64,000 nt of DNA from contig NZ_CP051428.1 in NCBI RefSeq assembly GCF_012676905.1, forward strand, positions 2,628,001-2,692,000, written 5' to 3'. A model generated the notes under the pieces. It was not told the DNA's origin and did no database searches. It was given only the letters and a program-made list of their open reading frames with translations. Position 1 is the first letter of the stretch; every line of letters begins with the position of its first letter. This stretch comes from Paenibacillus albicereus. GTDB lineage: Bacteria; Bacillota; Bacilli; Paenibacillales; Paenibacillaceae. The position numbers and the translations under genes are program-made. Of the stretch, positions 53,502-61,847 are shown piece after piece.

Positions 53502-53894
53502 CTATCGAGCCTTGTCTTCCAGCTCCGACCTTTTTCGCGCTTGCTCCCGTTCCTGCTGCAGCGCTTCCTTGAGATCGTCGCGCGTGCTCCGCTCCCAGAG
53601 ATGCACGCCCGTCCGGTAGGCGGCGCGGGCGTTGAGATGCCCGGCGACCGGTCCGGTCAGAAAGACGAACACGATGCCGAGCAGCAGCTTGACGCTGACG
53701 ACGTCATGGACGAACGCGTAGTACAGGAAGGCACCGGTCAGGATGAACAGGACGCCGAGCGTGGCGCTTTTGGTCGCCGCGTGGGAGCGCAGGTAGACGT
53801 CCGGCAGCCGGATCAGGCCGAAGGCGCTGAACAGGCTGAGCAAGGCTCCGAGCAGGACGATGACGGCCGATGCGATCGCAAGCGCATCATTCAT
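53502..53894 (-). CDS. mrpG: Na+/H+ antiporter subunit G
   Basis: 130 aa with three transmembrane helices and the family motif GLIRLPDVYLRSHAATKSAT, plus GPVAGHLNARAAY. The C-terminal 30 residues are a charged cytoplasmic tail. Last gene of the operon; its start overlaps the end of mrpF by eight bases. It stabilises the Mrp complex. Confidence 0.94.
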   Translation of the reverse strand: MNDALAIASAVIVLLGALLSLFSAFGLIRLPDVYLRSHAATKSATLGVLFILTGAFLYYAFVHDVVSVKLLLGIVFVFLTGPVAGHLNARAAYRTGVHLWERSTRDDLKEALQQEREQARKRSELEDKAR

Positions 53895-54162
53895 CCTCCA
53901 TCACCGCCCCTCTCTCGATATAGCGCGCGAAGGCGGTCGTGCCGATGAAGCTGACGATGCCGATGACGAGGATGATGTCGAAATAGACGGTCGTACCCTG
54001 CAGCATGCCGAATACGGCGATCATCGAGAGCAGCAGGATGCCGATCGTGTCGAGAGCGGCGATGCGGTCGGACACGGACGGGCCTTTGAGCAGCCGGTAC
54101 ATGCAGCCTGCGATCGAAAGGATGAGCAGGACGAGCGACGCTTGCAGCAGCATGTCGACCAT
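53887..54162 (-). CDS. mrpF: Na+/H+ antiporter subunit F
   Basis: 91 aa, three transmembrane helices, with GPSVSDRIAALDTIGI, the conserved MrpF/PhaF stretch. Overlaps mrpE by one base and mrpG by eight. Confidence 0.94.
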   Translation of the reverse strand: MVDMLLQASLVLLILSIAGCMYRLLKGPSVSDRIAALDTIGILLLSMIAVFGMLQGTTVYFDIILVIGIVSFIGTTAFARYIERGAVMEDE

Positions 54163-54638
54163 CAGCGCGTCACCTCCATGATCGCCCGCTCGAACGTCGT
54201 GCGGATCTGCTGGCGCAATTGCTCCGCATCGCCGATGTCCATCGCATGGATGTACAGCGTCCGGTGGTCGTCCGCCACGTCGAGCGTCAGCGTGCCGGGG
54301 GTCAGGCAGATGAGGCAGGCGAGCAGCGTCATCTCCCCGTCGGTCTTGAGCTGCGTCTCCATCGCCACGATGCCGGGCCGGATCGTCAGCTTCGGCTTCA
54401 TGATCTGATAGATGACGGTGAAGCTCGACAGGAACAGCTCGCGGATGAAGATGACGAGCAGGTACAGGACCGCCTTGACCTTGCGCAGGTAGAAATCGCG
54501 CTTGAGGAAGCGGTTGAGCAGCCCGATGAACAGCAGTCCGAGCGCGAAGCCCGCCGCGAAGCGGGGCAGGCTCAGATCGTCATAGAGGAACATCCACAGG
54601 AAAGCGATCAGCAGATTGATGAGAAACTGGGAAGCCAT
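54162..54638 (-). CDS. mrpE: Na+/H+ antiporter subunit E
   Basis: 158 aa with an N-terminal hydrophobic pair, then a soluble domain with LLACLICLTPGTLTLDVADD and a C-terminal HAMDIGDAEQLRQQIRTTFE. Typical of MrpE, which is needed for complex assembly. Separated from mrpD by six bases. Confidence 0.93.
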   Translation of the reverse strand: MASQFLINLLIAFLWMFLYDDLSLPRFAAGFALGLLFIGLLNRFLKRDFYLRKVKAVLYLLVIFIRELFLSSFTVIYQIMKPKLTIRPGIVAMETQLKTDGEMTLLACLICLTPGTLTLDVADDHRTLYIHAMDIGDAEQLRQQIRTTFERAIMEVTR

Positions 54639-54644
54639 CGGGGC

Positions 54645-56135
54645 TCACTCCTTCCACACGGCATCGATATAGTCGGTCGGCGTGGCGAGCGTGCGGGCCG
54701 CCTCCGCGGAAGCCTGGACCATCCATTCCGAGCCGAGGCCCATCAGGACGACGAGCAGGCAGAGCACCGCGGCCGAAGCCGCGTGGGCCGCTCTGATGCG
54801 GGTTCCGGCCGTCTCGGCAGGCGCCGCTGCCGGAGCCTCGCCCCAGAAAACCCGCATGAACAAGCGCACGAGCGTGTACAGGACGACCAGGCTCGTCGCC
54901 AGCGAGATGCCGGCGAGCAGATGCGAGCCGGCCTGCAAGCCGCCCTGCACGAGCAGCAGCTTGCCGCCGAACCCGCTCAGCGGCGGGATGCCGGCCGCGG
55001 CGAGCGAGGCGACCAGGAACATCCAGCCCACGAGCGGAATGCGTCCGATCAGTCCGCCCATCTCGTCCAGACGGCCCGTGCCGGCCGCCGCGACGATCAT
55101 GCCGCCGAGCAGGAACAGCAGCGCCTTGACCGCCATGTCGTGGATCAGATAGAACACCGCGCCTTGCAGCGACGTCTCGCTGGAGACGGCCAGGCCGAAG
55201 GCGAGGAAGCCGACGCTGATGACGATGTTGTAGTTCAGGACGCTCATGACGTCCTTGCCAGCCAGCGCGCCGGCTGCGCCGAGCAGCATCGTCGCTCCGG
55301 CCATCCAGGCGATCCACTCCTGCGCCGCGAAGCCGTGTCCCGTCGGGAAGATGAGCGTGAACGTGCGGATGAGCGCGTAGAGCCCGACTTTGGTCAGCAG
55401 CGCGGCGAACAGCGCGGAGATGGCTGCGGGCGGAGCCTCGTACGAATCCGGCAGCCAGAAGAACAGGAACAGGCCCGCCTTCAGCGAGAACACGATCAGG
55501 AAAAAGACCGACAGGACGTCCAGCATGCCGCCGGAGCCGACCTCGGCGATGCGGGCCGACAGATGGGCCATGTTGAGCGTGCCGATCATCCCGTACAGGT
55601 AAGCGACGCCGGCGACGAACAGCGTCGACGAGATGATGTTGACGAGCATGTACGACAGCGTCGCCTTCAGCTGCCGCTTCGTGCCGCCCAGCACGAGCAG
55701 CGCATACGAGGAGATGAGCATCACCTCGAAGCAGACGAACAGGTTGAACAGGTCTCCGGTCAGGAACGAGCCGTTCACTCCGGCGAGCAGGAACTGCAGG
55801 AACGGGTAGAAATAGAACTTCTCCCGCTCCGCTCCGACCGTGCCCATCGCCTGCACGAGGCAGAAGCCGGTCGTCACCGTAGCGGCCGTCACGAGCAGCG
55901 CGGCGAAGAAGTCGGCGACGAGCACGATGCCGAACGGAGCGGCCCAGCCGCCCATCGCCAGCGTCTGCAGGCCGCCCGCTCCCGCCTTCGCGAGCAGCAG
56001 GACGCTCGCTGCGGCCGTCGCGGCGATGCCGGCTAAGCTGACGATGCGCTGCGTCAGCACCTTTTCCTTGAAGAAGAGCAGCACCACCGCCGTGCAGAGC
56101 GGCAGCAGCAGCGGCAGCACGACGAGATTAGTCAT
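54645..56135 (-). CDS. mrpD: Na+/H+ antiporter subunit D
   Basis: 496 aa, NuoM/NuoN-like, with about 14 transmembrane helices. Conserved lysine and glutamate channel positions sit in FSLKAGLFLFFWLPDSYEAPP and MTAGA-type helices, with IPPLSGFGGKLLLVQGG and DMAVKALLFLLGG. It is one of the proton-channel subunits. AGGAGG lies seven bases before the ATG; the start overlaps mrpC by eight bases. Confidence 0.94.
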   Translation of the reverse strand: MTNLVVLPLLLPLCTAVVLLFFKEKVLTQRIVSLAGIAATAAASVLLLAKAGAGGLQTLAMGGWAAPFGIVLVADFFAALLVTAATVTTGFCLVQAMGTVGAEREKFYFYPFLQFLLAGVNGSFLTGDLFNLFVCFEVMLISSYALLVLGGTKRQLKATLSYMLVNIISSTLFVAGVAYLYGMIGTLNMAHLSARIAEVGSGGMLDVLSVFFLIVFSLKAGLFLFFWLPDSYEAPPAAISALFAALLTKVGLYALIRTFTLIFPTGHGFAAQEWIAWMAGATMLLGAAGALAGKDVMSVLNYNIVISVGFLAFGLAVSSETSLQGAVFYLIHDMAVKALLFLLGGMIVAAAGTGRLDEMGGLIGRIPLVGWMFLVASLAAAGIPPLSGFGGKLLLVQGGLQAGSHLLAGISLATSLVVLYTLVRLFMRVFWGEAPAAAPAETAGTRIRAAHAASAAVLCLLVVLMGLGSEWMVQASAEAARTLATPTDYIDAVWKE

Positions 56136-56466
56136 TCGCTTCCCTCCTGAGCAGCTCCGTGTCGTCGGTGCCGATTTTTTTGTACGCCTTGTAGGCAAGG
56201 ACGAAATAAAGCGACGTCATGCCGAAGCTGATGACGATCGACGTGAGGATGAGCGCCTGCGGCAGCGGATCGACGTAGCGCTCGGCTTGCTGGCCGAGCA
56301 GCGGGGCCGCGCCGCTCTTGAGGCCGGACATTGTCAGCAGCAGCAGATGGACGCTGTGCGTCAGCAGGGACAGGCCGAGGATGACGCGCAGCAGGCTTCG
56401 GGCCAAGATCATGTACACGCCGACGCCGAACAGGGCGCCGACGGCGAGCGCGAGCAGCAGCTCCAT
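56128..56466 (-). CDS. mrpC: Na+/H+ antiporter subunit C
   Basis: 112 aa, three transmembrane helices, NuoK-like, with GLSLLTHSVHLLLLTMSG and DPLPQALILTSIVISFGMTS. It follows mrpA immediately (one base apart) and overlaps mrpD by eight bases. Confidence 0.95.
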   Translation of the reverse strand: MELLLALAVGALFGVGVYMILARSLLRVILGLSLLTHSVHLLLLTMSGLKSGAAPLLGQQAERYVDPLPQALILTSIVISFGMTSLYFVLAYKAYKKIGTDDTELLRREAND

Positions 56467-59319
56467 TTATTTGTCCCTCCCGATCGCCAGAATGATCGTC
56501 ATCGTGATGCCGACGACAGTAAGATAGACGCCCAGATCGAACAGCACCGCGGTCGCCAGCTCGTTCTGCCCGAAAAACGGCAGCTGGGCGTAGCCGAACG
56601 AATGGCTGAGGAACGGCTTGCCGAACACGAACGAGCCGATGCCCGTCAGCAGCGCCAGCGAGATGCCGCAGGCGCTGACGATGCGGAAGTTGACCGGCAG
56701 CGCCTTGCGGATCGTCCGAACGCCGAAGGCGATGCTCATCAGCACGAGCGCCGATGCGGTCATGAGCGCGCCGATGAAGCCTCCCCCGGGCTGATGATGG
56801 CCGGCGAACAGCAGGTAGAACGAGAAGGTCAGGATGAGGAACAGGATCACCTTGGCCAGCGTCTGCAGGATGACGTCGTTGCTGCGCGCATCCTCATAGA
56901 CGAGGCGGAACTCCCTCTCTCCCCATCCGCCCCCCTCCTCCATCGCCTCTCCCGGCCATTTGAGCCGGATGACCGCGTAGATCGCGTAGGAGGCGATGCC
57001 GAGCACGACGATCTCCAGCATCGTATCGAAGCCGCGGAAGTCGACGAGGATGACGTTCACGACGTTCTTGCCCCCGGCGAGCTTGTAGCTGTTGGTCAAG
57101 TAATAGTCGGAGATGGAGCCGAACTTCCGGTTCGACAGCGCGCCGAGGGCGACCAGCGTCATGACGAGCCCGGCCGCGCCGGCGATGAGCCCGTTCGCCG
57201 CCTTCGTGCGGCGCGGGATGCGCTCCCGCTTGAGCGCCGGCAGATGATAGAAGCAGAGCAGGAACAGCGTGACCGAGACCGTCTCGACGATCATCTGCGT
57301 CAGCGCCAGGTCCGGCGCGCGGAACAGGACGAAGAAGAGCACGACCATGTACCCGACCGAGCCGGTCAGGATGATCGCCATCATCCTCGACTGCGCGAAC
57401 GGCACGGCGAGCGTGGCCGCGATCAAAGCGAACACGGCGATGCCCTCGAACAGCGTCACCGGCGCCATGCCGTACAGCGCGATCGGGATGCCCCCGGCCA
57501 TGGCGGCGGCGATGGTCAGGAAAACGGCCAGCACGACGAAGATGTAGCCGGCGCTGCGCCGCATGCCCCCTCCCATATAGGAAGCGGTCAGCCGTTCCGA
57601 GCCGGCGTCGAGTCCCTGCAGCAGGCCCTCGTACAAGCGGTTCCAGCTGAGCGGCGCGCGCACGGCCCGGTGCAGCGGAGCCCAGCGCGGAGCGGCGTAC
57701 AGCAGCAGGCCGCCGACGGCAAAGACGCCTGCCGTCAGCAGCAGCTCCGGCGTGACGCCATGCCAGAGGGCGAGCTTGCCATACGCTTCCGGCGCCGCGG
57801 GATGCATCGAGAGCAGCGCCGGCTGCAGCAGGCCCGGGGCGACGAGCGACGGCGCAAGTCCGAGCAGCAGCGCCGCGGCAGCCAGCAGCAGCGGCGGCGC
57901 CAGCAGGCCCCAGGACGGCTCATGGACGGGAGCCTCGCGCGTCTCCCGCGCCGCTCCCCCGAACGTGCGCCAGGCGAAAATGCCGCTATAGACGAAGGTG
58001 AACGCGCTGGCCGTCCAGGCGACGGCAGGAATCAGCAGCGCGGCCAGGCTGCCCTCGCCTGCGCGCCAGGCGTTCAGCGCCGAGCCGAAGAACAGCTCCT
58101 TGCTGAGGAAGCCGCCCAGCGGCGGCACGCCGGCCATCGACAAGGACGCGGCGAGCGAGATCGCGAACGTGACCGGCATGAACCGGATCAGTCCGCCGAG
58201 CCGCCGCAGGTCGCGCGTTCCCGTTTCGTGGTCGACGATGCCCGCCGTCATGAACAGCGCGCCTTTGAACGCGGCATGGTTGAGCAGATGCAGCAGCCCC
58301 GCTGCGGCCGCGGCTGCGCCGTAAGCGGCGTAAGGCGAGGCCGAGCCGGCCGGATAGACCGCGCCGAGCCCGAGCAGCGCCGTCACGAGGCCGAGCTGGC
58401 TGATCGTCGAATACGCGAGCAGCGCCTTCAGGTCGGTCTGCTTGATGGCGCGGAAGCTGCCGTAGATCAGCGTGACGAGGCCGACCGCCGTGAGCGCTCC
58501 GTACCAGAGCTGCTGGCCGGCGAACAGCGGCGTCAGGCGGGCGGCCAGGTAGAGCCCGGCCTTGACCATCGTCGCCGAGTGCAGGTAGGCGCTGACCGGC
58601 GTCGGCGCTTCCATCGCGTCCGGCAGCCAGATGTGGAACGGGAACTGCGCCGACTTGGTGAATACGCCGAGCAGGATCAGCCCCATCGCCGGCACGAGCA
58701 GCGGGCTCGCAACCAAGGCGTCTGCGGACGCGATCAGCTCCGTGACGCGCAGGCTGCCGCCGGCGAGGCCGAGCAGCAGGAAGCCGGCCAGCATGGCGAG
58801 GCCTCCCATGCCGGTGACGAGCAGCGATTTGAGCGCGCCCGCGAGCGAAGCCTGCCGTCCGTGCCAGAAGGCGATGAGCAGGAACGAGCTGACGCTCGTC
58901 AGCTCCCAGAACCCGTAGAGGACGATCAGATGATCGGACAGCACGACGCCCAGCATCGCGCCCATGAACAGGAGCAGGCAGGCGTAGAAGCGGCCGACCG
59001 CCTCGCGGCGGCGGTCCAGGTAGAAAATCGAGTACAGCACGACGAGCGCGCCGATGCCGCTGATGAGCAGGGCGAACAGCATCGCGAGGCCGTCGAGCCG
59101 CAGCTCGATGTTGACCCCGAGGCTCGGCATCCACGGCATCGACGCGGCGCGGCGCGGCCCGTCTCCCTCCGCCTGCAGCCCGAGGAACGCCGCCAGCAGC
59201 AGGACCGGAGCGGCAAGGGCGATCCAGCCCGCATGCAGCCTCGGCAGGAGCCGGCTCAGCCAAGGAAGCGCCGCCGCCAGCAAAAACGGTAGAAGCAAGA
59301 GGACATGAAGCAGTGGCAA
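56467..59319 (-). CDS. mrpA: Fused Na+/H+ antiporter subunits A and B, TTG start
   Basis: 950 aa. Residues 1-800 form MrpA: NuoL-like helices with GVFTKSAQFPFHIWLPDAME, TVKAGLYL-type ATMVKAGLYLAARL and AYSTISQLGLV, then the DUF4040 part. The C-terminal about 150 residues (FLILTFSFYLLFAGHHQPGGGFIG, ELATAVLFDLGVYLTVVG) are the complete MrpB domain, normally a separate gene in Bacillus. MrpA-B is the main Na+/H+ exchange path. The TTG at 59319 has AAGGAGG seven bases upstream. A long structured leader precedes it. Confidence 0.95.
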   Translation of the reverse strand: MPLLHVLLLLPFLLAAALPWLSRLLPRLHAGWIALAAPVLLLAAFLGLQAEGDGPRRAASMPWMPSLGVNIELRLDGLAMLFALLISGIGALVVLYSIFYLDRRREAVGRFYACLLLFMGAMLGVVLSDHLIVLYGFWELTSVSSFLLIAFWHGRQASLAGALKSLLVTGMGGLAMLAGFLLLGLAGGSLRVTELIASADALVASPLLVPAMGLILLGVFTKSAQFPFHIWLPDAMEAPTPVSAYLHSATMVKAGLYLAARLTPLFAGQQLWYGALTAVGLVTLIYGSFRAIKQTDLKALLAYSTISQLGLVTALLGLGAVYPAGSASPYAAYGAAAAAAGLLHLLNHAAFKGALFMTAGIVDHETGTRDLRRLGGLIRFMPVTFAISLAASLSMAGVPPLGGFLSKELFFGSALNAWRAGEGSLAALLIPAVAWTASAFTFVYSGIFAWRTFGGAARETREAPVHEPSWGLLAPPLLLAAAALLLGLAPSLVAPGLLQPALLSMHPAAPEAYGKLALWHGVTPELLLTAGVFAVGGLLLYAAPRWAPLHRAVRAPLSWNRLYEGLLQGLDAGSERLTASYMGGGMRRSAGYIFVVLAVFLTIAAAMAGGIPIALYGMAPVTLFEGIAVFALIAATLAVPFAQSRMMAIILTGSVGYMVVLFFVLFRAPDLALTQMIVETVSVTLFLLCFYHLPALKRERIPRRTKAANGLIAGAAGLVMTLVALGALSNRKFGSISDYYLTNSYKLAGGKNVVNVILVDFRGFDTMLEIVVLGIASYAIYAVIRLKWPGEAMEEGGGWGEREFRLVYEDARSNDVILQTLAKVILFLILTFSFYLLFAGHHQPGGGFIGALMTASALVLMSIAFGVRTIRKALPVNFRIVSACGISLALLTGIGSFVFGKPFLSHSFGYAQLPFFGQNELATAVLFDLGVYLTVVGITMTIILAIGRDK

Positions 59320-59351
59320 GGTACAGCCTCCTTACGGTCGGAATGGAGCCT

Positions 59352-59381
59352 GGCATTCGTTCCAGTATTTCCTGGAATGCC
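59352..59381 (-). promoter_or_regulatory. Leader hairpin just before mrpA
   Basis: GGCATTC..CCAG / CTGG..GAATGCC hairpin in the mrp 5' leader, between the attenuator and the start codon. Confidence 0.6.
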
Positions 59382-59414
59382 ATGAAACATCGGCCTATGG
59401 CCTGGATTTACCCG

Positions 59415-59449
59415 AAAAAAGACAAAAAGAGCCCGCTGGTGGCAGGCTC
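59415..59449 (-). terminator. Attenuator-like terminator inside the mrp leader
   Basis: Stem GAGCCTGC / GCGGGCTC followed on minus by TTTTTGTCTTTTTT, about 50 nt after the predicted transcription start and 96 nt before mrpA. CCCGAAAAAA (59468-59478 read on minus) can pair with TTTTTTCGGG (59411-59420), which would sequester the U tract. Confidence 0.72.
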
Positions 59450-59504
59450 CTCCGATCATTCGTATGCTTTTTTTCGGGATATAGGCAAGTTAGGCAGTAG
59501 GAAT

Positions 59505-59534
59505 ATTGTACCCCATTCTGCTGCAGGCTGTCAA
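59505..59534 (-). promoter_or_regulatory. Promoter of the mrp operon
   Basis: Minus strand -35 TTGACA (perfect, 59529-59534), 18-bp spacer, -10 TACAAT (59505-59510), giving a leader of about 180 nt before mrpA. Confidence 0.85.
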
Positions 59535-59571
59535 TCCGAATTGGAGACGCCGCACGCGGAAAAACGGCCGA

Positions 59572-60819
59572 TCAATGGCCTCGAAACGGGCAGCCGGCCG
59601 CCGCAGGAGACGATTCGTCCGCGGGCTCGGCCGAAGGATCGGACGGCATGCCGACCGGACAGCCCGCGGCTGCCGCAGCTCCGGCGCGGCTCTCGCTCAG
59701 GCGCTCCAGCCGCTGCAGCCGAGGCGGCTTGTCCTGCGGCAGCAGCCGCGGCGACAGCTCCAGCTCGCGCATCCCCCCGTCATGCCAGACCGGCGTCAGC
59801 GAAGGCGACAGCGGCGGAATCAGCCACGACCAGCGGGCGCTCGTCTCGCGACCGTGCTCCGCCTCCTGTCGCTGGAAGCGGACGAACTGGTCGGCGGCGG
59901 TATGATGGTCGACGATGCTGACGCCCGCCTGGCGGAACGAATGCAGCACCGCCACGTTGAGCTCGACGAGCGCCCGATCCTTCCAGAGCGTCGCGTTGCG
60001 GCTGCGGTCAAGGCCAAGCGCGTCGGCGACGGCGGCGATCCGATCATAACGGTCCGCGTCGCCGAAGTTGCGCGCGCCGATCTCCGTCTCCATGTACCAG
60101 CCGTTGAACGGAGCCGCCGGATAGACGGTCCCTCCGATCTCCAGCGCCATGTCGGAAATGACGGGCACGGCGTACCAGCGCAGGCCGAGGCGGCCGATGC
60201 CCGGGTGCTCGGGATGCTCGATCGCCACCTCCGGCGCGAGATGCTGCGGAATGGGGAACCAGCGCGGCTCTCTCCCGGCCGCGCTGATGACGAGCGGCAG
60301 CAGGTCGAAGTCGCCGCCCGTTCCCCTCCAGCCGAGCTCCAGGCAGAGAGCGGTGAACGCATCCGAAGCCGGATCGCCCCGCCGCGCCTCTCCTGGCGAC
60401 GCGGCTGGATAGCCGGCGTAGCGGAGCAGCTGATGGTTCCAGACGCGGATGTCCGCTCCGGAATCCGCGCTCGGCAGCACCGTCATGACCGAGCGGATGC
60501 GGCCGCCGTTGGCGGCTGTCTCCAGGTGGCGCAGCAGCGCTCCCGCCGCCTCCTCCTCGCTCCGTACCCCGCGCGCGTCGATGACGTCCAGCGACGGCCA
60601 GAACAAGCGTCCGATGCAGCGGCTGCTGTTGCGCCACGCGACGCGCGCTCCCCAAGCCAGCTCCTCCGCCGAAGGCTCGTACCCTTCTCCGCTGCCGATC
60701 GCGGCCTTCACCGCCGCGATCCGGGCCGCGACGCGCTCCTCATCCCATTCGTTCTCCATGCCGAACTGTCGCAGCCAGGCCTCCGCCTGCTCCGCTCTCC
60801 GGCCGCTGTCGCCGCTCAT
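59572..60819 (-). CDS. nos: Nitric oxide synthase oxygenase with C-terminal extension
   Basis: 415 aa; the usual bacterial NOS is about 360 aa. The heme-ligand Cys68 sits in WRNSSRCIGR, and the substrate/pterin region PFNGWYMETEIGARNFGD and IVDHHTAADQFVRFQ are intact, so NO formation from arginine is expected. The extra about 50 residues are Ala/Ser/Pro-rich and contain two similar cysteine motifs, AAAGCPVGM and AAAGCPFRGH. It starts four bases after the EcsC gene stop and is therefore co-transcribed. Confidence 0.94.
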   Translation of the reverse strand: MSGDSGRRAEQAEAWLRQFGMENEWDEERVAARIAAVKAAIGSGEGYEPSAEELAWGARVAWRNSSRCIGRLFWPSLDVIDARGVRSEEEAAGALLRHLETAANGGRIRSVMTVLPSADSGADIRVWNHQLLRYAGYPAASPGEARRGDPASDAFTALCLELGWRGTGGDFDLLPLVISAAGREPRWFPIPQHLAPEVAIEHPEHPGIGRLGLRWYAVPVISDMALEIGGTVYPAAPFNGWYMETEIGARNFGDADRYDRIAAVADALGLDRSRNATLWKDRALVELNVAVLHSFRQAGVSIVDHHTAADQFVRFQRQEAEHGRETSARWSWLIPPLSPSLTPVWHDGGMRELELSPRLLPQDKPPRLQRLERLSESRAGAAAAAGCPVGMPSDPSAEPADESSPAAAGCPFRGH

Positions 60820-60823
60820 GCTG

Positions 60824-61687
60824 TCATTCCCCGCTTTCTGCCAGCCTCTCCATGATCCGCCGCTTGCGATAGAGCATGATCGCGGATTCCGTCACGTTCT
60901 GCAGCATGCCGCGATTAATGAACGCTCCGAACAGCACTCCCGCGACCGGAACGGCCTGGAGCAGCTTCTTCCAGCCCCAGTTGTCCCGGTAGACGGCGAT
61001 CACCTCGCGCCAGCCCTGGATGCGGGAGACGGCTTCGCCGGCCGCCTTGCCGCCATCCGCAGCGTCCCGCATCATCTCTTCTAGGATAGCACGTTTGCCG
61101 ACAATATCCGAGGACGCGAACTGCATGACCTTGACGGTGAAGACACGCTCCTCCTTGAGCGTCGGGTCATACCCGTAGCTGAGCGCGATTTCCTGGATCG
61201 CCTTCAGCGACAGCCCGAGCACGGCGGGCACGTCGATCGCCAGCGTGAAGATGCCGCCGAAGCCGGTCGTCGCGCCTTGAGCGGTCGCGAAGCGCGTCCG
61301 TTCCTCCGCGAGCCGGGCGGAAGCCGCATTCATCGCCGACAGCGGATAAGGGCCGTCGCCGCTGCCGCCCTGGCTCCGGTCCGCTTCCCGCAGCAGCTCG
61401 CCGACCTTGCGCCCCGCGACGAGATACTTGCCTCCGTTCTGAATGTAGCTGCCCAGCTCGTCCAGCGCCTGGCCCAGCTTCTCGTGCACGATCTTCGGCG
61501 TCAGCCGGTCGAGCAGCTTGAACGGGAGCCTCGCCATCCGGTCCCAGATCATCAGGTTCTTCTGCTCCTTTTCCCACTGCTCGATCTCCGCCATCGCCGC
61601 CTGCAGCTGCTCGCGCGTCTCCAGCCGGGCCGCCGGCTGCTCCGGGCGCTCTTCGAGCGCTCCTATCGTGTCTTTGTCCGTCTCCAT
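60824..61687 (-). CDS. EcsC-family protein
   Basis: 287 aa. After a coiled-coil N-terminus comes the EcsC domain with TTGFGGIFTLAIDVPAVLGLSLKAIQEIALSYGYDP and AILEEMMRD-type helices, ending in a hydrophobic pair (KKLLQAVPVAGVLFGAFINR). The family is linked to ABC-type Ecs systems in name only; the function is unclear. It lies directly upstream of nos, four bases apart. Confidence 0.87.
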   Translation of the reverse strand: METDKDTIGALEERPEQPAARLETREQLQAAMAEIEQWEKEQKNLMIWDRMARLPFKLLDRLTPKIVHEKLGQALDELGSYIQNGGKYLVAGRKVGELLREADRSQGGSGDGPYPLSAMNAASARLAEERTRFATAQGATTGFGGIFTLAIDVPAVLGLSLKAIQEIALSYGYDPTLKEERVFTVKVMQFASSDIVGKRAILEEMMRDAADGGKAAGEAVSRIQGWREVIAVYRDNWGWKKLLQAVPVAGVLFGAFINRGMLQNVTESAIMLYRKRRIMERLAESGE

Positions 61688-61847
61688 GCGTCGTCTTCCT
61701 CCTTCGGGATCGCCTGCGCCGCCGGCTCCGGCTAAGCTCGGGCCGCGCGGTCCAGGCGCTGCCGTGCAATACGCAGCCGCAGCCGGCGCGGTTGCGGCAA
61801 GCCGGCTTTACCCGGTATTACCCTGTATGCCCCGATTTGTCCCTTCT

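Noticed and set aside
55840-59292. A 1150-codon plus-strand frame opposite the mrp genes
   Set aside because: Arg/Asp/Gln-rich composition of an antisense frame in GC-rich DNA; the minus strand encodes the full Mrp operon with overlapping starts.
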